Shown here: one piece after another, positions 1 through 6,132 of the stretch
Numbering within the stretch: the stretch's first letter is position 1
How the letters are laid out: the number at the start of each line of letters is the position of its first letter
IMG/VR virus record: IMGVR_UViG_3300022868_000101
Coordinates: 1 to 23,045 of that record
Strand: one strand, 5' to 3'
Length of the DNA stretch: 23,045 nt
Source: a virus
Made by a program: the position numbers and the translations under genes
The notes under the pieces: generated by a model
Database searches by the model: none
Seen by the model: the letters and a program-made list of their open reading frames with translations, nothing else
What the model was told of the DNA's origin: nothing

Positions 1-620
1 CATTTATATCTGCTTCTTTCGATGCACATAATTTTGAACATAATATGATAGCAGAATATAAAGCGAGCATGTACCCCAAACTCTCAAACTGCTTACGACT
101 AAACAGCGTCGAGGCTGTGAAGGAGATTTATCCTTCTTATTTTTGGCAAGTAACGCAACAGCTTTTCGTGAGCGGGGCATCATCTTGCGACTTGGTAACA
201 CTCAGTAAAGAAGGCGAGCTGTTAATCGTTAATATCCCCCGCAATGAGAAGGATATCGACTTCATGCTGAAAGGTCTTGTTGAGTTTCAGAAGTTTATCG
301 AGGACGACATCGCACCCCCACCCCCTATCTTGACATTAACCGACCCTCTAGCCACTTCCATGGCAGCAGAGCTATCAATTGTCATCGATAAGCAAAAGGA
401 GCTTAAAGAGCGTGAGGCTCAATTGCGTGAGAATATCATCGAGCTCGGAGAAGACGGAGACTTTAACGTCGGCGAACTTTCTTTCAAAAGGACTAAGCCT
501 CGCGCGAAGTTCGATAAAGAGGGCTTGTATCTTGAGTTCTTCGTGACGAAAGAAGACATCAAGCGTTTCACAAAAAATAATGACGATGATATCGGCTTTT
601 ACCGGGTCAGCAAAAAATAA
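1..620 (+). CDS. YqaJ-type viral recombinase/exonuclease, C-terminal part
   Basis: The reading frame is open to the left edge (from base 3), so the N-terminal half with most catalytic residues lies outside the window. The visible part matches the end of the YqaJ/lambda-exonuclease fold: a segment around YFWQVTQQLFVSGASSCDLV (the usual Q-x2-QL-x-VTG strand and helix), then a strand reading LLIVNIPRNEKDI, then a helix ending EFQKFIEDDIAPPPP. A coiled-coil tail follows (KQKELKEREAQLRENI), as is common in phage members. Known family members degrade one strand of double-stranded DNA for single-strand-annealing recombination, usually with a Rec T/Erf-like partner, which is not visible here. The stop codon overlaps the next start by one base (TAATG), so it heads a co-translated operon. 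The family call is good; the exact substrate cannot be judged from this fragment. Confidence 0.8.
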   Translation, partial: FISASFDAHNFEHNMIAEYKASMYPKLSNCLRLNSVEAVKEIYPSYFWQVTQQLFVSGASSCDLVTLSKEGELLIVNIPRNEKDIDFMLKGLVEFQKFIEDDIAPPPPILTLTDPLATSMAAELSIVIDKQKELKEREAQLRENIIELGEDGDFNVGELSFKRTKPRAKFDKEGLYLEFFVTKEDIKRFTKNNDDDIGFYRVSKK

Positions 621-1114
621 TGAGCATAGAATACGAAAAAAAAGAAGATATTAGTCGCGGCGAAACGAATAGATATAATAAATATATCGATAACTTCACG
701 GTAAAATGCGATCAATGTGAAAATATTTTTACATCTAAATGTGAGTCATGGATTCCTGCACATGGAGAGCATCGCGATATATGCTCAATTATTAAGCGTC
801 ATTTATTTAGAAACTATAACTACAGACATCGCGAAGGAAAATTTATTTGTGGCGATTGTAATAAAAAAAATGAAGAAAAGTTCAGAAACACTTGGCATAG
901 ATTTTCAGATATACAGCCCAAAGTAGAAGGCGAATATATTATATGCGTAAAAAAGAAGAATAGCGAAGGTCTTTCTAAAAAGATATGCAGATACTATATC
1001 AAAGAAGGAAAGAAACCCTATTTTTTATTAAATGATAAAGTGACGAGAAAACCCGTGCTTTTCTGGAGACCACTTCCAAACGATCCAGAGAAAACGTTTC
1101 TTGGGGAAATATGA
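620..1114 (+). CDS. Zinc-knuckle protein with DUF551-like C-terminus
   Basis: This 164-residue protein has cysteine pairs at CDQC (about residues 30-33) and CGDC (about 77-80), with further cysteines between, arranged as if to bind zinc. The C-terminal half starts with a W-x-R-x2-DIQP-x2-EGEYIIC pattern and ends FWRPLPNDPE. This resembles DUF551 (W at the start of the domain, a VTHWMPLP-like end), a small domain common in phage early regions with no known activity. Its start overlaps the previous stop by one base and its stop overlaps the next start by four (ATGA), so it is translationally coupled on both sides. The gene is visibly more AT-rich than the exonuclease before it. The zinc binding is inferred only from cysteine spacing. 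The function is unknown. Confidence 0.7.
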   Translation: MSIEYEKKEDISRGETNRYNKYIDNFTVKCDQCENIFTSKCESWIPAHGEHRDICSIIKRHLFRNYNYRHREGKFICGDCNKKNEEKFRNTWHRFSDIQPKVEGEYIICVKKKNSEGLSKKICRYYIKEGKKPYFLLNDKVTRKPVLFWRPLPNDPEKTFLGEI

Positions 1115-1326
1115 CAGACAAACTAAAAGTAAACACACTCACTTCGTACTCAAACAAAGTCCAATGCCCGTGGTGCGACCACGAAGCTAAGATTAACAGC
1201 TTGCTAGAACAGGTAAGGCTTGATGCCGTGCGATGCAAGAAGTGCAAAAAGCCCTTCGAGATCTTTGTCGGTGTCGAGGTGGTAACGAATACAATCAAAT
1301 TAGAAGAAGAGGATCTCGAATGGTAG
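1111..1326 (+). CDS. Small zinc-ribbon protein
   Basis: The 71-residue product has two Cys-x2-Cys knuckles, CPWC near residue 19 and CKKC near residue 42, separated by about 20 residues. This is the spacing of a one-domain zinc ribbon. Such proteins in phage early operons may bind nucleic acid or a host protein, but nothing in the sequence says which. It overlaps the preceding gene by four bases (ATGA), so it is probably translated by reinitiation. The C-terminus is acidic (LEEEDLEW). Confidence 0.7.
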   Translation: MTDKLKVNTLTSYSNKVQCPWCDHEAKINSLLEQVRLDAVRCKKCKKPFEIFVGVEVVTNTIKLEEEDLEW

Positions 1327-1379
1327 AAAATGAGGAAGTGCTATATTGGGCTTACTTTCCAGCGATGATACAACAATAG
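1320..1379 (+). CDS. Possible 19-residue microprotein
   Basis: An ATG at 1320 overlaps the end of the zinc-ribbon gene and opens a 19-codon frame (MVENEEVLYWAYFPAMIQQ) to a TAG. An AGAGGA sequence sits six bases before the ATG, which is good Shine-Dalgarno spacing, and the frame fills what would otherwise be an untranslated gap of about 60 bases in a tightly packed operon. It has no recognisable domain. It could equally be chance; only conservation in related phages would decide. Confidence 0.3.
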   Translation: MVENEEVLYWAYFPAMIQQ

Positions 1380-1387
1380 GTTAAAAC

Positions 1388-1573
1388 ATGGAATACAAAT
1401 TTTGCCCCCACTGCGGCGAAGCACTACAAGAAGAAGTCTACATTACAATGCCTGCTGAAAAGATTAGCGACGTAGACAAGAAAGTCGTTTACAAAACGAC
1501 TTCGATGAAAATCAACGGATATGCGGGAGACTTAGAGAGTTCTGAGATTTTAAAAAAGCATAAAATAACTTAA
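1388..1573 (+). CDS. Small protein with single CxxC knuckle
   Basis: This 61-residue protein begins with the zinc-ribbon-like start FCPHCGEAL, but no second Cys pair follows, so either two chains share a metal or the motif is a remnant. The rest is charged and shows no known fold. A weak TAGG lies seven bases before the ATG. It sits in the same plus-strand operon as two other zinc-knuckle proteins, so related roles are possible but not shown. Confidence 0.55.
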   Translation: MEYKFCPHCGEALQEEVYITMPAEKISDVDKKVVYKTTSMKINGYAGDLESSEILKKHKIT

Positions 1574-1593
1574 GGGACAAGATAGCTAAAAGT

Positions 1594-1809
1594 ATGAAAG
1601 ATGAAAAAAGCGAGAACCCCTCTATATCACTAACATGGTATTTATCCGATGTTATGTATACAGCTAGCACTGATATGAGAACTTATTTAAATGAAGATCA
1701 AGCACGCATAGTAATGAAAAATGTTGAACGTAAGCACAAAGAAGAAGTAGACAAAACATGGGCTATCTTTGAGAGTGAAATTTATGAAGTTCTGGAAAAG
1801 GAAAAATAA
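1594..1809 (+). CDS. Small hypothetical phage protein
   Basis: A 71-residue product that I do not recognise. The N-terminal third reads SLTWYLSDVMYTASTDM; the C-terminal half is a strongly charged predicted helix (about residues 38-71, rich in E, K and R). There is no cysteine, no signal peptide and no membrane segment. It is cotranscribed with its neighbours, with a gap of 20 bases before it and 24 bases after. No good Shine-Dalgarno stands directly before the ATG (an AAGGGA lies about 18 bases upstream), so expression may be weak or coupled. Confidence 0.55.
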   Translation: MKDEKSENPSISLTWYLSDVMYTASTDMRTYLNEDQARIVMKNVERKHKEEVDKTWAIFESEIYEVLEKEK

Positions 1810-1833
1810 GCAAAACCGAAAAAAGGAAATAAA

Positions 1834-2043
1834 ATGAAAAAGATATTATTTATCGCACTAGCACTAAGTGCCACAATCTTCGCTGTCGCAGAAGCTAAAT
1901 GCTTTAGCGCAACAGAATGCAAGGAATGCGAAGTAGAGAGTCACTCGCAGAGTAAAGGTCGTTGGTGGGACTGCCCGAGATGCGGCACTATGAATAGCGT
2001 TTCGTCTGCTTACTGTACAAATTGTGGGATGAGGCAGCGTTAA
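1834..2043 (+). CDS. Exported small protein with RanBP2-like zinc finger
   Basis: The 69-residue product starts with a classic signal peptide: MKK, a hydrophobic core of about 14 residues (ILFIALALSATIFAVA), and an AEA site before K22. The mature part has three closely spaced cysteines (CFSATECKEC), then a C-terminal module W-D-C-x2-C-x3-N-x6-C-x2-C (WDCPRCGTMNSVSSAYCTNC). That spacing, with the W and N, matches the RanBP2-type zinc finger pattern, although a bacterial zinc ribbon of the same spacing is a simpler reading. The start is supported by AAGGAAAT just upstream. If exported, it could act at the cell envelope (for example in exclusion of other phages), but that is inference. Confidence 0.65.
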   Translation: MKKILFIALALSATIFAVAEAKCFSATECKECEVESHSQSKGRWWDCPRCGTMNSVSSAYCTNCGMRQR

Positions 2044-2056
2044 AAAGGAGAAAACA

Positions 2057-2611
2057 ATGCAATGGAAAGATACAAAAAATAATCGTCCTCCTGTTTCATA
2101 TGTTCAATTTGATATATTTAATAAAATTTTATTTAAAACCGAAAAAGAAATATATATAGGTTATTTGTTTTTAGATAATGAATGTGAAAGTTTGTATTAT
2201 CATGATATTGAAAGAGCTCTTTGGCAGACGGTAGCTTGTGATGATGTGGTTGAAAAAGTGACGCACTGGTCTTATATACAGGATATTATATATTCTTGTG
2301 AGTGGAAAGAGTTTAAGCATATAAAACCAACTGAATCAAAATGGTATTTACTGAGATATATTAGTCTTTATGATCGTCATGAGTTAACAATATACGAAAA
2401 GATGTCTTACTGGGTTGGTGATGATATAAGAAAAGAACTTAGGACACCTTATAATGAAAATGGCGGTGGAACTGGTGTGACATATCCATTGAGCGAGTCC
2501 ATAAGAGAAAGGGTGGAATGGGCGCAAGAAGACTACTGCGATGAATTAGGGAAAGAAGTATTTGTCCCAGAGGAAGGCATACCGATATTTTGGATGCCAA
2601 TTTCGCAATAG
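2057..2611 (+). CDS. Tandem DUF551-like protein
   Basis: The 184-residue product appears to contain two DUF551-like units. The first runs from MQWKDTKNNRPP to VTHWSYIQ (residues 1 to about 75). The second runs from CEWKEFKHIKPTESKWYLLRY to FWMPISQ at the C-terminus. Each has the family's opening Trp with a Pro-rich turn and a closing W/F-x-P-like strand, with the second stretched by an insert. The domain is common in phage early operons and its function is unknown. A strong AAAGGAG precedes the start. The gene is clearly AT-rich compared with the late genes. It is the last gene of the plus-strand operon and faces the late operon. Confidence 0.65.
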   Translation: MQWKDTKNNRPPVSYVQFDIFNKILFKTEKEIYIGYLFLDNECESLYYHDIERALWQTVACDDVVEKVTHWSYIQDIIYSCEWKEFKHIKPTESKWYLLRYISLYDRHELTIYEKMSYWVGDDIRKELRTPYNENGGGTGVTYPLSESIRERVEWAQEDYCDELGKEVFVPEEGIPIFWMPISQ

Positions 2612-2615
2612 GTTA

Positions 2616-2630
2616 GTTCCACTTTGGAAC
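2616..2630. other. Small hairpin just after the last plus-strand gene
   Basis: GTTCC-ACTTT-GGAAC forms a perfect five-base-pair stem with a five-base loop a few bases after the stop of the tandem DUF551-like gene. There is no T-run, so a role as terminator is uncertain. Confidence 0.3.
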
Positions 2631-2651
2631 ATACCACTCAACATTTCCATC

Positions 2652-2709
2652 GCGGCGACAGGGAGGCTGGTAGCGTTAAGCGCTGTCGAACAAGAGCTAC
2701 TATCGCCGC
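2652..2709. terminator. Candidate bidirectional terminator between converging operons
   Basis: GCGGCGA at 2652-2658 pairs perfectly with TCGCCGC at 2703-2709. Inside, GTAGC at 2670-2674 pairs with GCTAC at 2696-2700, and AGCG/CGCT (72-75 with 81-84) can form a smaller competing hairpin. The structure lies in the only gap between the plus-strand early operon and the minus-strand late operon, where a two-way terminator would be expected. Neither strand has a clear U-tract right after the stem (TTTGGTTTC on the plus side), so it may be factor-dependent or only block read-through. Confidence 0.4.
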
Positions 2710-2716
2710 TTTGGTT

Positions 2717-2809
2717 TCAAAGCGCTCTCTTAAGCAAGATAGCAATCAAGAGCATCGCAAGAGCTAAAGCAATCAACTGCCAGTTTTTTGGTTCTTCCCG
2801 AGGATACAT
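2717..2809 (-). CDS. 30-residue single-span membrane protein
   Basis: An ATG two bases after the stop of the upstream membrane protein opens a 30-codon frame: MYPREEPKNW, then a hydrophobic stretch of about 16 residues (LIALALAMLLIAILL), then KRAL. This is a polar head, one transmembrane helix and a positive tail, so the C-terminus is probably cytoplasmic. The frame is too short for most gene finders. Its place at the end of the late operon, directly coupled to another one-span membrane protein, fits a lysis or envelope accessory such as a small holin or pinholin-like protein, but no family could be assigned. A Shine-Dalgarno is not obvious, so coupling to the upstream gene is likely. Confidence 0.5.
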   Translation of the reverse strand: MYPREEPKNWQLIALALAMLLIAILLKRAL

Positions 2810-2811
2810 CG

Positions 2812-3072
2812 CTAGATTTTAGCTTCGTCGGACAGCTTGAGATAGCTGAGATCTTCTCTAAGACGTTCTTTTTGCTCTGTGGAGTGAGGAGTTAAGTCTA
2901 AACTTCCAGGCTCTAAATCAAGTACCATCTCAGCTATGGGCTCGATGATAACGTCTTCAATAAATGAGTCCTCTGGCAGTACACCAGGCTTGACTTTCAT
3001 GAATATCGAGTAGCCTGCTGCTACGACTATGACTGCAACGAAAATTGCTGTGAATGGCTCTAGTAGTTTCAT
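2812..3072 (-). CDS. Membrane-anchored small protein
   Basis: The 86-residue product has one N-terminal transmembrane helix (about residues 8-26, FTAIFVAVIVVAAGYSIF), a KVKPG turn and then an acidic, proline-containing tail ending in a charged helix (about 65-86). AAGGAG eight bases before the ATG supports the start. Such an architecture is seen in spanin- or holin-accessory proteins and in unrelated phage membrane proteins, so the role is uncertain. It is followed after two bases by a second tiny membrane protein. A TG-C-TATAAC extended -10-like sequence and an inverted repeat lie just upstream and may allow separate control. Confidence 0.65.
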   Translation of the reverse strand: MKLLEPFTAIFVAVIVVAAGYSIFMKVKPGVLPEDSFIEDVIIEPIAEMVLDLEPGSLDLTPHSTEQKERLREDLSYLKLSDEAKI

Positions 3073-3091
3073 TGTTAGACTCCTTGTTGAG

Positions 3092-3113
3092 TTATAGCAG
3101 ATTCTAGCTATAA
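3092..3113. repeat. Inverted repeat TTATAGC-N8-GCTATAA
   Basis: TTATAGC (3092-3098) and GCTATAA (3107-3113) form a perfect seven-base inverted repeat with an eight-base loop. A further GCTATAA stands at 3126-3132. On the minus strand the repeat includes TGCTATAAC, which resembles an extended -10 element upstream of the membrane-protein gene, with a weak TATACA 18 bases before it. It may be an operator or a promoter with a hairpin. There is no T-run to suggest a terminator. Confidence 0.35.
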
Positions 3114-3132
3114 GTGTATATCTTCGCTATAA

Positions 3133-3432
3133 CTATAATAATTTCGCTTGTTCTTGTGCTGTCTCAAGAGCAATACGCGCTATCTCAATGTCATGCGCTT
3201 TTGATTCGTCTTCTAGCTGCTTAGGGCGAGCTATAACGGCTCTGTTTGCTATTCGTGTTGCTATTGCGTCAATAGATGTTGAGTCATCTATAATCGTAGC
3301 TACATCGCTAGCTGTGAGCCATAGAGCTTTTTGAAAGACATCGGTGTCTGTTGATATTTCGAGCTGTAAGAATATCTCGTCTTCGTCTGTGCTAGATTTA
3401 CGTTGTTCTTGTCTTAGTATTGAATATTCCAT
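3133..3432 (-). CDS. Small tail-fibre-associated protein, unknown
   Basis: The 99-residue product is acidic and largely helical in appearance. The middle reads ALWLTASDVATIIDDSTS, which resembles short proteins found directly downstream of tail-fibre genes, some of which act as fibre chaperones, but I cannot assign a family. The C-terminal third is a charged helix (ESKAHDIEIARIALETAQEQA). AAGGAGAAAG precedes the start. It lies 17 bases after the leucine-rich-repeat adhesin gene in the same operon, so a helper role in folding or attaching that protein is reasonable but unproven. Confidence 0.55.
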   Translation of the reverse strand: MEYSILRQEQRKSSTDEDEIFLQLEISTDTDVFQKALWLTASDVATIIDDSTSIDAIATRIANRAVIARPKQLEDESKAHDIEIARIALETAQEQAKLL

Positions 3433-3449
3433 GCTTTCTCCTTATTTTT

Positions 3450-5123
3450 TTATTGCCACGCTGCTGCGAATGTTGGCGCACCTGCGTTTTGGTCGGCTAA
3501 TTTATCAGCGTTACCTGTAACTCCTATGACCTCAGCATCAGTATATGATCCTGTCTCAGTATCAGTCCAGTATTTTAAATCCGAATCATGCGGATATGCT
3601 GACATAATATTACATGTCTCTGTGCTCGTCTGACCTGTTATGATATCTGTTTTAGCCCAGTCTGTTGTCGGAGCAACATTTATAGTTAGTAGACGTGTAG
3701 GTATAGCAGTGTAGTTATCAAGACTTGTTCCATCATTACCAGCACCACTAAAACAATTTGATGTTACTTGAGATCCAGTTCCAAAATCAAAATCCCATAA
3801 AGCAGGAGCCGTACCCTGAGTTCCTGTAAATGAGGTTCTGAAAAAACAAAAATTGAAAGCTACTGATTGATTTAAGAAACGAGACCCCTCTTCACCAGAG
3901 GCACAAAAAACTGTAGAGTGGTGTTGAAGTTTATTGCTTCCACTAAATGTAGATGAGAAAGTAAGACATGATGTATTATATCGGAATAAATCGACTCCAA
4001 TCGTTTCTAATAGAGGACATGTATCAAAACTGGAAATAAAGCTTGCAGCAGAAGTATTATATGTAAATGAATTATTTGGAATGGCTGTTAATACAGAGCA
4101 TCCTTTGAATACACTGCTAAAAGAAGCTGAAGATATTGATATATTATATCGGAATAAATCGGTCGGAATAGTTGTAATCTTATTGCAATTGATAAAGGTG
4201 CTTCCAAATGCCGATGTAGTTATATTTGTATTAAACTTGAATAAATCGGTTGGTATCGATGTTAATGATGTATTTTTACAGTCTTTGAATGTATTTCTAA
4301 ATGATGTTTTAGTCATTGCTGTATTATAGTCAAATAAACTTCCAACTATAGCTGTAAGTGCTTCACATGCATTGAAACAATCTGAAAATGCTGTCGTTGT
4401 TATATTTATATTATATTTGAAAAGGTCAGCAACTATTGATGTAAGAGCTATACAATAACGAAATGTACTGCTAAATGCTACTGTTGTTAATTGAGGTTGA
4501 TATCTGAAAAGATCAGCAGGAATTGATGTTATAGTAGTACATGCATAAAACGTCCAGGAGAATCCATTAGCTGCTGCCATACCTGAACAACCATCAAACA
4601 ATCCTGATGGTATAGACGTAAGCGCAGAACATGAATAAAACATTTCTGTCGCATTAATCAAAGATGCCATAGTTCCAAGAGCACATGCAGTATGTAGAGA
4701 AGTACATCCATTAAAATTCAGAACTTTGAATCCCATGTCACCAGTAAATGCGTTAAGTTCTACAATAAGCGTCTTATCTCCTGCATTGTTGAACTTAAAC
4801 CACTCACAAGTTCCTGTCATAACAACGGTAAACGTTCCGGCTCCTGTGTATGAATGAGTTCTATCAGCGTCGTCATACGATGTTATAGTGCTTGATGAGC
4901 TATCACCCCAGTCAACTTCAAAATCTTGAGTCATTCCTGCGCCGCCTGCTAATATAGGAAGCTCGAAAGTGTCAGCAGCTGCCGTAGTGACGTCAAAAGA
5001 GAAGGTAGAAGGAACAGGAGGGGCAAAATCAATACCGATAATCTTCCCAATAGAAGCAGCAGCGACGCCATTGACTTTGCCTATGCTCGCTTGAGCAACG
5101 CCCATAAATTTTCCTAATGTCAT
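3450..5123 (-). CDS. BspA/DUF285-like leucine-rich-repeat adhesin with PKD-like domain
   Basis: A 557-residue likely receptor-binding or fibre protein. Residues 1-31 hold a repeated motif, ASIGKVNGVAAASIGKI, which is often found at the start of phage appendage proteins. Residues about 38-104 look like a PKD fold (VDWGDSSSS, then THSYTGAGTFTVVMTG). Residues about 137-400 hold seven or eight repeats of about 29-30 residues with the pattern LTSIP-x-DLF-x-YN, then F-x2-F-x2-C. That is the BspA-type/DUF285 leucine-rich repeat known from surface adhesins. The C-terminal 120 residues form a distinct domain. The start overlaps the HNH gene's stop by four bases, and its AAAGGAG Shine-Dalgarno lies inside that gene's last codons. 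The repeat class is clear; binding to a host surface is inferred from the location among fibre genes. Confidence 0.75.
   Translation of the reverse strand: MTLGKFMGVAQASIGKVNGVAAASIGKIIGIDFAPPVPSTFSFDVTTAAADTFELPILAGGAGMTQDFEVDWGDSSSSTITSYDDADRTHSYTGAGTFTVVMTGTCEWFKFNNAGDKTLIVELNAFTGDMGFKVLNFNGCTSLHTACALGTMASLINATEMFYSCSALTSIPSGLFDGCSGMAAANGFSWTFYACTTITSIPADLFRYQPQLTTVAFSSTFRYCIALTSIVADLFKYNINITTTAFSDCFNACEALTAIVGSLFDYNTAMTKTSFRNTFKDCKNTSLTSIPTDLFKFNTNITTSAFGSTFINCNKITTIPTDLFRYNISISSASFSSVFKGCSVLTAIPNNSFTYNTSAASFISSFDTCPLLETIGVDLFRYNTSCLTFSSTFSGSNKLQHHSTVFCASGEEGSRFLNQSVAFNFCFFRTSFTGTQGTAPALWDFDFGTGSQVTSNCFSGAGNDGTSLDNYTAIPTRLLTINVAPTTDWAKTDIITGQTSTETCNIMSAYPHDSDLKYWTDTETGSYTDAEVIGVTGNADKLADQNAGAPTFAAAWQ
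3924..4715 (-). repeat. Leucine-rich-repeat coding array
   Basis: This DNA encodes the tandem repeats of the adhesin, with a period of about 87-90 bases. The same AT-rich words recur on the plus strand (for example ATATCGGAATAAATCG at about 3978 and 4149, and close variants further along). The array may change repeat number by recombination. Confidence 0.6.
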
Positions 5124-6052
5124 AGAATGTCTCCTTTAAGCGATTTCTTCATGCCCTTGTTCCATGGGATTTTTCCTTTATGAGCATCGCTAAGTTTTTG
5201 CTTGTGTTCGTCGGATAGTTTTCCGCCCTTATTCCATGGAGCTTGTCCTTTATGCGAATCACTTAATTTTTTCTTTTGTTCCTCTGTCATAGGGATTCCT
5301 TTATTGATAGAAATCTTACCTTTATTTGCTTTGCTTATTTTTTCCTTTTGCTCTTCTGTCATTGGAATTCCTTTATTCCATGGAATACTACCTTTCTTTG
5401 ACTCGCTCATCTTTTGTTTTGCTTCTTCAGTTATCGGTATCCCTTTGTTCCATGGGATTACTGAAAAGTCCCCTCTCTCCCAGTGAACTTTTGCATGACA
5501 TGAATTACAATAAGTAATACCATTATCAATATTAAATCGAAGTTCATCATTTTTATTCCATGGTATAATATGATGGGCGCTTAAACTTTCTGCCGTCCCA
5601 CATATCATACACTTTCCATCTCTAACTTTGACAGCTTTTGCCCATTTTTTAGCTTCACGTCCATGCCTATCAAGATTCTTATCTTTTTTTTCATGATAAG
5701 CAAGCAATGATTGTCGTCTTTTTTCTATTTCTTCTTTCGGTTGTTTCTTCCCTCTATTTTGATGTCCAACCCTCTCGCAATATTCGGGAGACATCTTTTT
5801 TCCTTTATTCCAAGGAGTGCGGCCTATTTTAGATATGCTAGATTTTTTCGTGCCTTCCTTTACTCTTACATTTGTGTCTGCTGTTAATCCTTTATTCCAA
5901 GGTATTCTCCCTTTTGCAAGTTTATTATCCTTCATCTTTAATGAAAATGCTATTCCATAACATTTTCTAGAACAATATTTCCTTGGTTTCTTAAGACATT
6001 CTCCACTAGGATTAAATTTTTTTTCGCATATTTTACAAATTCTTATTTTCAT
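5120..6052 (-). CDS. HNH homing-type endonuclease with NUMOD3 repeats
   Basis: A 310-residue nuclease. Residues 5-31 form a treble-clef-like zinc unit (CKIC, then YCSRKC). PWNKG boxes at about 51 and 80 begin NUMOD3 DNA-binding repeats. The HNH core covers about 138-192: CMIC at 148-151, AHH at 159-161, NGITYCNSCH at 177-186. After the core come five more repeats of about 24 residues, each with a PWNKG-like box followed by a TEEQK/SDEHK helix. Known relatives nick or cut DNA to spread their own genes. The gene stands among fibre genes with its own strong promoter (6080-6108), and its last codons serve as the ribosome binding site of the downstream adhesin. There is no sign of an intron: it is a free-standing insertion. 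Confidence 0.85.
   Translation of the reverse strand: MKIRICKICEKKFNPSGECLKKPRKYCSRKCYGIAFSLKMKDNKLAKGRIPWNKGLTADTNVRVKEGTKKSSISKIGRTPWNKGKKMSPEYCERVGHQNRGKKQPKEEIEKRRQSLLAYHEKKDKNLDRHGREAKKWAKAVKVRDGKCMICGTAESLSAHHIIPWNKNDELRFNIDNGITYCNSCHAKVHWERGDFSVIPWNKGIPITEEAKQKMSESKKGSIPWNKGIPMTEEQKEKISKANKGKISINKGIPMTEEQKKKLSDSHKGQAPWNKGGKLSDEHKQKLSDAHKGKIPWNKGMKKSLKGDIL
5138..5461 (-). repeat. NUMOD3-coding tandem repeats, 72-base period
   Basis: Repeated units encode PWNKG-x-PMTEEQK-like modules. On the plus strand the repeats show as TTCCATGG boxes spaced by about 72 bases. They are protein-coding repeats, not a CRISPR array, because the units are adjacent and keep one reading frame. Confidence 0.75.
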
Positions 6053-6079
6053 AATATACCTAATCTTTTACTTAGATAT

Positions 6080-6108
6080 ATTATATCATATTGCGTTATA
6101 CGATGCAA
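6080..6108 (-). promoter_or_regulatory. Extended -10 promoter for the HNH gene
   Basis: On the minus strand, TTGCAT (6103-6108), a 17-base spacer and a perfect TATAAT (6080-6085) stand in order, and the spacer ends in TGA, giving a TGnTATAAT extended -10. The predicted start of transcription lies about 20 bases before the HNH ATG, which has AGG seven bases upstream. This would let the nuclease be expressed apart from the late operon. Confidence 0.6.
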
Positions 6109-6132
6109 TGGCTCACATCATTTTTTACGCTA

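Noticed and set aside
2562-2822. An 86-codon plus-strand frame overlapping the end of the DUF551-like gene
   Set aside because: It overlaps a real gene, crosses the convergent gap with its inverted repeats, and runs against the 30-residue membrane frame; no ribosome site.
3934-4329. A 131-codon plus-strand frame opposite the leucine-rich-repeat array
   Set aside because: It repeats only because the coding repeats on the other strand do; no ribosome site and no family likeness.
5138-5461. Regular 72-base repeats, considered as a CRISPR array
   Set aside because: There are no spacers, the units are adjacent, and each encodes the same PWNKG module in frame.
5202-5517. Two plus-strand frames with repeated LLSLEFLYSM-like or SSVIGIPLF-like hydrophobic stretches
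   Set aside because: They are antisense shadows of the NUMOD3 repeats of the HNH gene.
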